64,000 nucleotides of DNA from Cupriavidus taiwanensis (GTDB lineage Bacteria > Pseudomonadota > Gammaproteobacteria > Burkholderiales > Burkholderiaceae): the NCBI RefSeq assembly GCF_900250115.1, contig NZ_LT984804.1, positions 2,731,659 through 2,795,658 on the forward strand, read 5' to 3'. A program made the position numbers and the translations under genes. The notes under the pieces were generated by a model. It was not told where the DNA came from, did no database searches, and worked only from the letters and a program-made list of their open reading frames with translations. Shown in pieces: positions 8,548 to 18,513 of this stretch (positions within the stretch are counted from its first letter, which is position 1; every line of letters starts with the position of its first letter).

Positions 8548-8582
8548 CGGGGCTCCCGCCCTCAGGCGGCGCAGCGCGAAGC

Positions 8583-10231
<1,649 letters not shown>

Positions 10232-11395
10232 ATGCTGCATCGCGCCCTGGAAGGCGTCCGGGTCCTGGATTTGTCGCGCATCCTGGCCGGACCCTGGTGT
10301 ACCCAGAACCTCGCCGACCTGGGCGCCGAGGTGACCAAGGTCGAGCACCCCGGGCGCGGCGACGATACCCGCGGCTGGGGGCCGCCCTACCTCGACGCGC
10401 CGGCCGGCACCGAAGGCGATCCGCGCCTGTCCGGCTATTTCATTTGCTGCAACCGCGGCAAGCGTTCGGTCGCGATCGACTACGGCACGCCCGAAGGCGC
10501 GGCGCAGGTGCGCGAGCTGGCGCGCACGGCCGACGTGCTGGTCGAGAACTACAAGGTCGGCACGCTGCGCCGCTACGGGCTGGACTACGACGCGCTCAAG
10601 GCGCTCAACCCGGGCCTGGTCTACCTGTCGATCACCGGCTTCGGCCAGAGCGGGCCGATGGCGGACAAGCCCGGCTACGACTATGTGTTCCAGGGCATGG
10701 GCGGGCTCATGAGCTACACCGGCCAGCCCGACGGCACGCCCGGCGCCGGCCCGCTGCGCACCGGCGTGGCGGTGGTCGACCTGAGCACCGCCATGTATGC
10801 CACCTCCGCGGTGCTGGCCGCGCTGTACCAGCGCCAGGCGACCGGCGCGGGCGCGCACCTGGACATCGCGCTTCTTGACGTCGCGGTGGCGATGAATGCC
10901 AACCAGGCCGCCAACTACCTGGTCTCGGGCCAGAACCCGCAGCGCAGCGGCAACGCCCATCCGAACTGCGCGCCGTATGAAGTGTTCCGCTGCGCCGACG
11001 GCCACCTGATCCTGGCGATCGGCAACGACAGCCAGTTCGCGCGCTTCTGCGCCGTGGCCGGCATCGCGGCGCTGGCGCAGGACCCGCGCTACGCCACCAA
11101 TTCCGCGCGCATCGAACACCTGGACGGGTTGCGCGCGCAGCTGACCGCGCTCTTCCCCACCCGTACCCGCGCCGCCTGGACCGAGGCCTTCGATGCCGCC
11201 CGCGTGCCGTGGGGCCCGATCCACACCATGGACGAAGTCTTCGCCCATCCGCAGGTACAGCACCGCCGGCTGATGCAGATGGCCGAGCACCCGGTGATGG
11301 GCCGCGTGCCGATGGTGCGCAACCCGATGCTGGCCGGCCACGAGGGCCCGCTGGCAGCGCCACCGCTGCTGGGCGAACACAGCCCGCCGCGCTGA
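10232..11395 (+). CDS. CaiB/BaiF (family III) CoA-transferase
   Basis: A 387-residue family III CoA-transferase, which moves CoA from a CoA ester to a free acid. The N-terminal block VRVLDLSRILAGPWCTQ is typical, and the catalytic aspartate is expected at D183 in TGVAVVDLSTA. It heads a rightward operon with a Bug binding protein and an enoyl-CoA hydratase. This is a logical set for taking up a carboxylate, activating it to the CoA ester and hydrating it. The substrate is unknown. Confidence 0.9.
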   Translation: MLHRALEGVRVLDLSRILAGPWCTQNLADLGAEVTKVEHPGRGDDTRGWGPPYLDAPAGTEGDPRLSGYFICCNRGKRSVAIDYGTPEGAAQVRELARTADVLVENYKVGTLRRYGLDYDALKALNPGLVYLSITGFGQSGPMADKPGYDYVFQGMGGLMSYTGQPDGTPGAGPLRTGVAVVDLSTAMYATSAVLAALYQRQATGAGAHLDIALLDVAVAMNANQAANYLVSGQNPQRSGNAHPNCAPYEVFRCADGHLILAIGNDSQFARFCAVAGIAALAQDPRYATNSARIEHLDGLRAQLTALFPTRTRAAWTEAFDAARVPWGPIHTMDEVFAHPQVQHRRLMQMAEHPVMGRVPMVRNPMLAGHEGPLAAPPLLGEHSPPR

Positions 11396-11439
11396 CCGCC
11401 AGGCCACGACATCCATAACCCTGACCCGGAGACATCCCG

Positions 11440-12399
11440 ATGAAGCCCGCCCTTTTCGCCATGGCCCTGCTCGGCATCGCCAGCAGCGCGCACGCCGCCT
11501 ATCCCGAGCGGCCGATCAAGCTGATCGTGCCCTACGCCGCCGGCGGCACCACCGACATCATCGCCCGCATCGTCGGCACCCGCCTGGGCCCGGTGCTGGG
11601 CCAGCCGGTGGTGATCGAGAACCGCCCCGGCGCCGGCGGCGCGGTCGGCAGCGCCTACGCGGCCAGGCAACCGGCCGACGGCTACACGCTGGTGATGGAG
11701 GTCGAGAGCTCGCACGCGGTCAACCCCAACGTCTATCTGAAGACCGCCTACGACCCGGTAAAGGATTTCGCGCCGATCAGCAACCTGGCCGACGTGCCCA
11801 ACGTGCTGGTGGTCAATCCGGCCTTCCCGGCGACGGACCTGGCGTCGTTCATCAAGCTGCTCAAGGCCAATCCCGGCAAGTATTCGTTCGGCTCGTCGGG
11901 CAACGGCGGCCTGAGCCACATGAACGGCGAGCTGTTCATGAATGCCACCGGCACGCGCATGCTGCACGTGCCGTACAAGGGCCTGGGCCCGGCGCTCAAC
12001 GATGCCGTCGCCGGCCAGATCCAGGTGGTGTTCGACAATATCCCGTCGTCGTCCGGGCTGATCCAGGGCGGCCGCCTCAAGCCGCTGGCGGTGGCCGCAA
12101 GGCAGCGCCTGAAGGTGCTGCCCAACGTGCCGACCTATGCCGAGGCCGGTCTGCCGGCGATGAACAACCCGTCGTGGTTCGGCCTCGGCGCGCCGGCGGG
12201 CACGCCCGCCGCCATCCTCGACCAGCTCAACGACGCGGTGCGCAAGGTGCTGGCCGAGCCCGAGGTGGTCTCCGCCATCGAAAAGCAGGGCGCGATCCCG
12301 GCCCCGACCTCGCGCAAGGCCTTCGGCGACCTGATCCGCGGGCAGAACACGCACTGGCAGCAAGTAGTCGAGGCGATCCATTTCACCAAGCTTCAGTAA
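11440..12399 (+). CDS. Bug-family substrate-binding protein
   Basis: A 319-residue periplasmic protein with a 20-residue signal peptide (cleaved near SAHAAYPE). The family signature RPIKLIVPYAAGGTTDIIAR follows, with NRPGAGGAVG in the first lobe. The gene lies 44 bases after the CoA-transferase and 15 bases before the enoyl-CoA hydratase, so all three are probably co-transcribed. Its ligand is likely the acid processed by the two enzymes. It is a paralogue of the protein at 1666-2640, not a copy. Confidence 0.9.
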   Translation: MKPALFAMALLGIASSAHAAYPERPIKLIVPYAAGGTTDIIARIVGTRLGPVLGQPVVIENRPGAGGAVGSAYAARQPADGYTLVMEVESSHAVNPNVYLKTAYDPVKDFAPISNLADVPNVLVVNPAFPATDLASFIKLLKANPGKYSFGSSGNGGLSHMNGELFMNATGTRMLHVPYKGLGPALNDAVAGQIQVVFDNIPSSSGLIQGGRLKPLAVAARQRLKVLPNVPTYAEAGLPAMNNPSWFGLGAPAGTPAAILDQLNDAVRKVLAEPEVVSAIEKQGAIPAPTSRKAFGDLIRGQNTHWQQVVEAIHFTKLQ

Positions 12400-12414
12400 G
12401 CCATCAGGACCAAC

Positions 12415-13191
12415 ATGAGCACACTTCTGCAGGAACCGCACGCCGGCGTCGAGATCGACGCGCGCGGCATTGCCACCGTCACCATCCGCGAGGCGGGCTC
12501 GCTCAATATCCTGAGCACGCCGGTGATCGCCTCGCTCACGCGCGCGCTCGAAGCGCTGGCCGCCCATGACGCGCTGCGCGTGCTGGTGCTGCGCGGCACC
12601 GGCGACAAGGGCTTTATCGGCGGTGCCGACATCAAGGAAATGGCCGCGCTCGACCGCGCCAGCGCCGAGGCCTTCATCAGCGGCCTGCGCCGCCTGTGCG
12701 ATGCCGTGCGCCACCTGCCGGTGCCGGTGATCGCGCGCATGCCGGGCTGGTGCCTGGGCGGCGGGCTGGAACTGGCGCTGGCATGCGACCTGCGCATCGC
12801 CGCCGACACCGCGCAACTGGGCATGCCGGAAGTGAAGGTCGGCATCCCGTCGGTGATCCATGCCGCGCTGATGCCGCGCCTGATCGGCAATGCGCGCACC
12901 GCCTGGATGCTGCTGACGGGCGAGATCTCCGACGCGGCCGAGGCGCTGCAGTGGGGCCTGGTCAGCCGCGTGGTGCCGCTGGCCGAACTGGACCTGGAAG
13001 TCGAGCGTGTGGCCGCGCTGCTGGCCGGCTTCGGTCCGGTCGCGGTGCGCCAGCAGAAGCGCCTACTGCGCGAGTGGGAAGACGCGCCGCTTGAGGTCTC
13101 GATCGGCAACAGCGTGACCGAGTTCGGCAGCGCCTTCGACACCGGCGAGCCGCAGCAGCACATGGCGGCCTTCCTGAACCGCAAGCGCTGA
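12415..13191 (+). CDS. enoyl-CoA hydratase/isomerase family protein
   Basis: A 258-residue crotonase-fold enzyme. The oxyanion-hole segment KGFIGGADIKEM is seen at about residues 65-76, and GWCLGGGLELALACDLRI contains E119. E139 in GMPEVKVG fits the second catalytic glutamate, so both hydratase acids appear to be present. It is the last gene of the CaiB/Bug/hydratase operon; a convergent LysR gene begins 15 bases beyond. The natural CoA ester is not predictable. Confidence 0.88.
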   Translation: MSTLLQEPHAGVEIDARGIATVTIREAGSLNILSTPVIASLTRALEALAAHDALRVLVLRGTGDKGFIGGADIKEMAALDRASAEAFISGLRRLCDAVRHLPVPVIARMPGWCLGGGLELALACDLRIAADTAQLGMPEVKVGIPSVIHAALMPRLIGNARTAWMLLTGEISDAAEALQWGLVSRVVPLAELDLEVERVAALLAGFGPVAVRQQKRLLREWEDAPLEVSIGNSVTEFGSAFDTGEPQQHMAAFLNRKR

Positions 13192-13206
13192 AGCGCCGAC
13201 CGGCAG

Positions 13207-14154
13207 TTACGGCGCCGTCGCCGCCACGGCGCCGCCTTCGCGCGTGGCCACCACGCGCGGATCGTTGAGCAGGAACTGCGCAAAGGCCTCGGCAAACGCG
13301 GGCAGCTTGCCGTCGGCGCGCACGATCAGACTCAGTTCGCGCAGCGCCCACGGCTCGGCCAGCCGCACCTCCGCCACACGCGCCTCGCGCAGGGCCTGCG
13401 CCGCCACGCTGCGCGGCACCAGCGCCACGCCGACGCCGGCCTCGGCCAGCGACAGCACCGCATCGAAGCTGTGCGCATGCAGGCGCACGTTGGGGCCCTT
13501 GCCGGCGCGCTGCGCCATCTCGCGCAGGAACAGGAAGTTGCTGCTGGTGCGGCTCATGCAGACAAAGTCGAACGCCAGCGCCGCGCCAAAACGCACTTCG
13601 GGCTCGCGCGCGAGCGGGTGGTCCGCCGCCATCACCAGGATCAGCTCGTCGCGCGCGTAGCGCACCGAGCGCACCCCCGCCGCGTCGTCGCCGGCGTGGA
13701 AATCCCCGGCCAGGATGCCGACATCGGCCTCATGCGCCGCCACCGCGGCCAGGATAGCCTGGCTGGCACGCTCCTCCAGGTCGATGTTGACGTCGGGGTT
13801 GGCCAGCAGGAAGCGGCTCAGGCTGGGAATAATGAAGCCGTTGAGCGAGCTGCTGTTGGCCAGCAGCCGGATATTGCCCTTCAGCCCGGCAGAGAAGCGC
13901 CCGACCTCGCCATGCATGCGCTCCACGCCCAGCAGCAATTCGCGCACATGGACCAGCAGGGTTTCGCCCGCCGGGGTCAGCTCCATGCCGCGCGCGCTGC
14001 GCACGAACAACGGCGTGCCCATGGCGTGCTCCAGGTTCTTCAGGCGGTAGCTCGCAGCCGACGCGGTGATGTGAGTGGCCGACGCGCCGCCCGACAGGCT
14101 CTGCGCATCGGCAATGGCCTGGAACAGGCGCAGGTCGGTCAGTTCGTAACGCAA
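13207..14154 (-). CDS. LysR-family transcriptional regulator
   Basis: A 315-residue LysR protein. The N-terminal winged helix reads LRLFQAIADAQSLSGGASAT to NLEHAMGTPLFVRS, followed by a periplasmic-binding-like effector domain. It is convergent with the CaiB/Bug/hydratase operon rather than divergent, so its target is not obvious. It may control itself or the VOC gene on the other side of its promoter region. Confidence 0.88.
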   Translation of the reverse strand: MRYELTDLRLFQAIADAQSLSGGASATHITASAASYRLKNLEHAMGTPLFVRSARGMELTPAGETLLVHVRELLLGVERMHGEVGRFSAGLKGNIRLLANSSSLNGFIIPSLSRFLLANPDVNIDLEERASQAILAAVAAHEADVGILAGDFHAGDDAAGVRSVRYARDELILVMAADHPLAREPEVRFGAALAFDFVCMSRTSSNFLFLREMAQRAGKGPNVRLHAHSFDAVLSLAEAGVGVALVPRSVAAQALREARVAEVRLAEPWALRELSLIVRADGKLPAFAEAFAQFLLNDPRVVATREGGAVAATAP

Positions 14155-14278
14155 GGCAACTCCATTCGGGCCGCGGCAGTCGAAACGGTTGGCGCCGCGC
14201 GGGCGCTCTCGCCGGCCATTTTAGTGCACCCCTGCCGGCGTTCCCGCAGCCGCCCCACGCGCCGCCTCGCGCAGTTAA

Positions 14279-14328
14279 TGTGGACGCCGTCCATTTTCTT
14301 TGCTAAGGTATTGTGGACGGCGTACACA
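14279..14328. promoter_or_regulatory. paired dyads upstream of the VOC gene
   Basis: TGGACGCCGTCCA (14281-14293) is a perfect odd palindrome. A related imperfect dyad, TGTGGACGGCGTACACA, lies at 14312-14328. Two such sites 33 bases apart, bracketing the sequence where a promoter for the rightward VOC gene should lie, look like a TetR- or MarR-type operator. No such regulator is next door. Confidence 0.4.
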
Positions 14329-14444
14329 AAGGTGCGCGCCATTGCCGGCGCACCGGTTGGCGGCCTGAGGTTCTTGGCTTGCAAACCGGCGCCCCATGCC
14401 GAGATCCCGGCTGCCCCACGGGCCGCCCCTTCACAGGAGTTGTC

Positions 14445-14870
14445 ATGAAAGTCCAGCCCTATCTGTTTTTCGAAGGCCGTTGCGATGAAGCGGTCGAGTT
14501 CTACAAGCAGACCCTTGGCGCCAAGGTCAACGCCCGCATGACCTTCGCCGACAACCCCGACGCCGGCAAGGGCGGCGAAGGCTGCCAGCCCGGCGCGGGC
14601 GCCCAGGACAAGGTCATGCACCTGGAGTTCCAGGTCGGCGACAGCATCATCCTGGCCTCCGACGGGCAGTGCTCGAACCAGCCCGCCTTCCAGGGTTTCG
14701 GCCTGGCGATCACCTTTCCCGACAAGGCCGGGGTCGAGAAGGCCTTCAACGGCCTGAAGGAAGGCGGCCAGGTACTGATGCCGCTGGACAAGACCTTCTT
14801 TGCCGACCAGTTCGGCATGGTGGCCGACCGTTTCGGCATCATGTGGATGCTGCTGACCGCGCCTAAATAA
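14445..14870 (+). CDS. VOC-family protein (PhnB-like)
   Basis: A 141-residue vicinal-oxygen-chelate protein of the PhnB / 3-demethylubiquinone methyltransferase-like group. It starts MKVQPYLFFEGRCDEAVEFY and ends with the conserved DRFGIMWML. The start is set by AGGAG 5 bases before the ATG at 14445. Members bind or modify small molecules; many are annotated as glyoxalase-like without a known reaction. It appears monocistronic. Confidence 0.85.
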   Translation: MKVQPYLFFEGRCDEAVEFYKQTLGAKVNARMTFADNPDAGKGGEGCQPGAGAQDKVMHLEFQVGDSIILASDGQCSNQPAFQGFGLAITFPDKAGVEKAFNGLKEGGQVLMPLDKTFFADQFGMVADRFGIMWMLLTAPK

Positions 14871-14965
14871 GCCAGCGAGCAGGTTCCCGGCCAGCGGCGC
14901 GCGCTGCGGGCGACAAGCCCGGCGATCGGTTTACAATGCGCGCCGCCCGCCGGAGAAACCTAGCC

Positions 14966-15169
14966 ATGGACGATCGCATCAACGAACTCGAAATCAAGCT
15001 CGCCTTCCAGGAAGACCTGCTCGATACCCTGAACAGCACCGTGGCGCGCCAGCAGCGGCAGATCGATCTGCTGCAGGAGCAGTTCCGCGCGCTGTACCAG
15101 CAGGTGCGCAGCGCCGCCACCACCGCGGCCGAAGCCGATCCCCTGCAGGAAATCCCGCCGCACTACTGA
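14966..15169 (+). CDS. slyX: SlyX-family coiled-coil protein
   Basis: A 67-residue protein that is nearly all coiled coil: DDRINELEIKLAFQEDLLDT continues through QQRQIDLLQEQFRALYQQV, and it ends PPHY as SlyX proteins do. The cellular role of SlyX is unknown; in enterics it sits next to slyD. The start at 14966 follows GGAGAAACC. It is followed 80 bases later by a DUF1439 gene. Confidence 0.88.
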   Translation: MDDRINELEIKLAFQEDLLDTLNSTVARQQRQIDLLQEQFRALYQQVRSAATTAAEADPLQEIPPHY

Positions 15170-15249
15170 GCCGGCACCCTGGCCGATGTGACGGAACGCG
15201 ACCCACTGCGATGCGGTCTGACAGGCTGATTCCATCAAGGCGGCGTCCC

Positions 15250-15825
15250 ATGGCGCGCCCCATCCCGCACATGCGCCTGAAACCTTCCCTGCTGCTTGCC
15301 GCCGCCTGCGTCGCCGGAACCGCGCCGGCCCTGGCCGGCTACAACATCTGGACCGGCGAATATTCCCTGACCCGCCAGGAACTGCAGACCGAACTCGACA
15401 AGCGCTTTCCCGCCACGCTGCGCTACGCCGAAGTCGTCAGCGTCCGGCTCAGCCACCCGCGGCTGGTGCTGGATGAAGCCAGCAACCGCATCACCACCCA
15501 TGTCGACGCACGCCTGACCAATACCCTGCTGCCTGCGCCACCCGTCGACGGCAAGCTGGCGCTGAACAGCGGCGTGCGCTACGACCCGGCCAGGCGCGCG
15601 GTGCTGCTCGACAACCCGACCGTGCAACAGGTGGATGTCACCGGCATGGCGCAATACCGCGAACAGCTCAATGCCATCGGCGCCGTGGTGGCGCAGCAGC
15701 TGCTGAAGGATTACCCGATCTATACCTTCAAGCCGGAGGAACTGCGCGTGGGCGGCAAGGAGGTGGAACCGGGGGCGATCACGGTGGGCAAGGATGAGGT
15801 CAGGGTGGAGGTGAAGCAGCGGTAG
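15250..15825 (+). CDS. DUF1439 (YceB-like) exported protein
   Basis: A 191-residue exported protein. A signal sequence (LKPSLLLAAACVAGTAPALA) is followed by the DUF1439 domain, which resembles lipid-binding YceB of E. coli. The LLAAAC segment could be a weak lipobox, which YceB has, but the -3 position is not ideal. Starts at 15211, 15250 and 15271 are all in frame. I chose 15250 for the AAGG upstream; 15271 would give the most typical signal peptide. Function is unknown. Confidence 0.75.
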   Translation: MARPIPHMRLKPSLLLAAACVAGTAPALAGYNIWTGEYSLTRQELQTELDKRFPATLRYAEVVSVRLSHPRLVLDEASNRITTHVDARLTNTLLPAPPVDGKLALNSGVRYDPARRAVLLDNPTVQQVDVTGMAQYREQLNAIGAVVAQQLLKDYPIYTFKPEELRVGGKEVEPGAITVGKDEVRVEVKQR

Positions 15826-15871
15826 GCGCGCCTTCGGGCCGCGCCTCTCCCCCGCTCCACTTGCCGCATCA

Positions 15872-16789
15872 TCAGCCCTTGGTGCCGCGGAAAACCAACC
15901 CCAACCCCGCCAGCACCGCCCCCATCCCCGCCAGCGCCAGCGGCGCCATGCGGTTGCCCAGCAACAGGTAATCCAGCGCCGCGGTGCCCGCCGGCACCAG
16001 GTAAAACAGGCTGGTCACGTTGACCAGGTTGCCGGCGTGGATCAGGCGGTAGAACAGCAGCGTCGCGCCGATCGAGATCCCCAGCGCCAGCCACAGCAGC
16101 GGCGCGGCGAACGCCAGCGATGCCTCGAAGGCGAAGGGCTGGAACGGCAGGCATAGCAGGCAGGCGGCGAGGCTTGCGCCGTACTGCAGCGGCAGCACTT
16201 CGGCGGGCGCGCGCGGGCTGCGCTTTTGCAGGATGGCGCCGACGGTCATGCTGGCCAGCGCGGCCAGCGCGCACAGTACGCCCGCCGGCGACAGCCGGGC
16301 CAGCAGCAGGCTGTCGGCCACCACCATGGCCAGGCCGGCAAACGCCAGCGCCAGGCCGCCCAGGCGCGCGGCGCTGGCGCGGCGCTCGGTCAGCAGCAGC
16401 GTCAGCATCGGCTGCGCCCCAAGCACCGTGGCCAGCACACCGGGCGTCATGCCGTGGTCCAGCGCCAGAAAATAAAAGACGGCGTAGCCGCCGATCAGCA
16501 GCAGGCCCGCGCAGGCCGTGTGCAGCCGCTCGCCGCGCGGCGGCAGCAGGCGCCTGCGCGCCAGGCCGAGCGCGCCCAGCACGGCGCAGACCAGCGCAAA
16601 GCGCAGCGTCAGCAGGGCAAATGGCGTGGCGTGGTCGAGCGCCAGCCGGGCGGCGATGGCGCCGCTGCTCCATAGCAGCACGAACAGCGGCGTGGCCCAG
16701 AGGGCGGAGGATGTGGCGCGCGTGGCATGCGTGGCAAGGGCGTCGCGCGCGGCGTCGAAGCGCGCCGCGCAGTCTTCGTGGTGGGTCAT
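15872..16789 (-). CDS. EamA/DMT-family transporter
   Basis: A 305-residue inner-membrane protein made of two EamA repeats of five helices each, ending in LAGLGLVFRG. The first helix reads ALWATPLFVLLWSSGAIAARLAL. EamA proteins export amino acids or other metabolites; the substrate is not predictable. It ends 46 bases from the convergent DUF1439 gene. Confidence 0.85.
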   Translation of the reverse strand: MTHHEDCAARFDAARDALATHATRATSSALWATPLFVLLWSSGAIAARLALDHATPFALLTLRFALVCAVLGALGLARRRLLPPRGERLHTACAGLLLIGGYAVFYFLALDHGMTPGVLATVLGAQPMLTLLLTERRASAARLGGLALAFAGLAMVVADSLLLARLSPAGVLCALAALASMTVGAILQKRSPRAPAEVLPLQYGASLAACLLCLPFQPFAFEASLAFAAPLLWLALGISIGATLLFYRLIHAGNLVNVTSLFYLVPAGTAALDYLLLGNRMAPLALAGMGAVLAGLGLVFRGTKG

Positions 16790-17167
16790 GGCTTGTCATC
16801 TGTCATCAGCTTGGCAGGCTCCGGCGACGCGCATCCGCATGCGGCCAATGGCACGGCGGCAGCGCACGGGCGTGCGGCTGCCGTGCGCGCGGGCACACGC
16901 AGGCGTGACTACCGGAGACGAGAAAGGCTGGGGCGCGTGCCCGTCAGCCGCGCGGCGGCGGGTGTGCGCCGCCCGAGAATGGCGGCGGCGGCGCGACAGA
17001 TGTGAACGCAGCCTGGCGACGCGGGCACGGCAACGCGCGGCCCGGAGGCGCGGCGATGACGGGGCGTTGGCGGTCTGCGGTCATGGTGGGAATCGGAAGC
17101 CTTGAAGAAAGATCGACCGGCGTCGATCAAAGCGGTGTGGCGATGCTATGCCTGCATGGCGCCCGCG
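16790..17167. other. intergenic region between leftward genes
   Basis: These 378 bases lie between the sirtuin stop and the EamA start. A short hairpin at 17111-17128 (GATCGAC/GTCGATC, loop CGGC), followed on the minus strand by TTTCTTC, may weakly terminate the sirtuin transcript. Nothing else is recognised; open frames here look like by-products of high GC. Confidence 0.4.
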
Positions 17168-18031
17168 TCAACGAGATCCTGCAGTGTCTTGCTCAAGCCG
17201 CGATACCAATTGCCGCAGCGCCGGCGCGCAGCCGGCCTCGACCTTCAGCGCCAGCATGGCATCGGCACGCGTGGTGCCCAGGTTGAGCGCGGCCACCGGC
17301 TTGCCCATCTCGCCGGCCCAGACACAGAAGCGGTAGCCCGAATAAACCATCAGCGACGATCCCACCACCAGCATCGCATCCGCGTCCGCCAGCGCCGCGC
17401 GCGCGGCGTCGACACGCGTGCGCGGCACGGACTCGCCGAAGAACACCACGTCAGGCTTGAGGATGCCGCCGCAATGGCCGCAATTGGGCACCTGGAACTG
17501 CGCGAACAGCGGCGATTCGAAATGCACGTCACCATCGGCGGCGGGTGGGGCGATCACGTCGCGCAGCGCCGCGTTGCGGGACACCAGCCAGTCCTGCAGG
17601 CCGGCGCGGTCGTGGCTGGCGCCGCAGTCCAGGCAAATGGCGCTGGCGAGGCTGCCGTGCAGTTCGATCACGCCCTGGCTGCCGGCGCGCTGGTGCAGGC
17701 CGTCGACATTCTGCGTGACCAGCGCCGTGATCCGGCCCTGTTCGCCGAGCCGCGCCAGCGCGTGGTGGGCAGCGTTGGGCCGCGCCTGCCCAGCCAGCGG
17801 CCAGCCGAGCATGCTGCGCGCCCAGTAGCGCTGGCGCCCGGCGTGCGAGCCGAGAAAGGCCTGCAGCGTGATCGGCGGCGAGCGCTGCCACTGGCCACGC
17901 GCGTCGCGGTAGCCGGGAATGCCGGAATCGGTGCTGATGCCGGCGCCGGTCAGCACCAACAGGCGCGGATGGCGCCGCACGAAATCGAACAGCGCCGCGC
18001 CGGCTGCCGGGGAAGGATGCGACGGCGGCAT
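17168..18031 (-). CDS. Sir2-family NAD-dependent protein deacylase
   Basis: A 287-residue sirtuin. The NAD-binding GAGISTDSGIPGYR (29-42), TQNVDGLHQRAG (106-117) and catalytic H125 in ELHGS are all present. A zinc ribbon is made by C133/C136 and C184/C187. The long insert between helix blocks resembles the SIRT4-like class II group, which includes lipoamidases and deacylases. The start at 18031 avoids overlap with the upstream small gene, whose stop is 11 bases away, so the two are probably co-transcribed. Confidence 0.9.
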   Translation of the reverse strand: MPPSHPSPAAGAALFDFVRRHPRLLVLTGAGISTDSGIPGYRDARGQWQRSPPITLQAFLGSHAGRQRYWARSMLGWPLAGQARPNAAHHALARLGEQGRITALVTQNVDGLHQRAGSQGVIELHGSLASAICLDCGASHDRAGLQDWLVSRNAALRDVIAPPAADGDVHFESPLFAQFQVPNCGHCGGILKPDVVFFGESVPRTRVDAARAALADADAMLVVGSSLMVYSGYRFCVWAGEMGKPVAALNLGTTRADAMLALKVEAGCAPALRQLVSRLEQDTAGSR

Positions 18032-18042
18032 CGTCGGCGCGC

Positions 18043-18267
18043 TCAACCGGCCGCATCCTCGGCATGGCGCGCGGCCTGCCGCGCTTCCCAGGCCCGCAGC
18101 GCTTCGCGGTAGCGGTCCATCTCCTGGTAGTAGTAATCGAAGATGCAGGGATCGCAGCCGGAGCCGCAGCACTCGCCGTCGGCGGGCCGCTCCGGCGGCT
18201 CCGGGCGGGGATCGTCAGGGGAAACCGTGACATCGCCGACAGTGGCGACGGGGACTACGGGGGACAC
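18043..18267 (-). CDS. oxidoreductase-like domain protein (small, Cys-rich)
   Basis: A 74-residue protein matching the N-terminal 'oxidoreductase-like' domain (PF09791 type): proline-rich RPEPPERPADGECCGSGC, then DPCIFDYYYQEMDRYREAL. The clustered cysteines suggest metal or cofactor binding. There is no ATG in the right place; GTG codons at 18267 or 18276 are the likely starts, and neither has a clear ribosome site. It lies 11 bases upstream of the sirtuin gene. Function is unknown. Confidence 0.65.
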   Translation of the reverse strand: MSPVVPVATVGDVTVSPDDPRPEPPERPADGECCGSGCDPCIFDYYYQEMDRYREALRAWEARQAARHAEDAAG

Positions 18268-18513
18268 TTGAGACACTTGCGGATCGCGCGCGCGGCGCCA
18301 GGGCAGACCAGCCCCCAGTATATTCCGGCGCGCCCGCCGCTGCCCCGCGGCCGTGGCAGCGCCCGCAGCCGATCTGAATGCTTCCGAGACGCGTGTTGAA
18401 TTGTTTTGGCGGGCGGCGCGCACAGGGGCCCGCACACCACGTTTTGCCGGAAGATAACCGGACTTCCCGCCCCGGCAACCGGCCACGCAGCGGACCGCGA
18501 CCCCGATCGAGCC

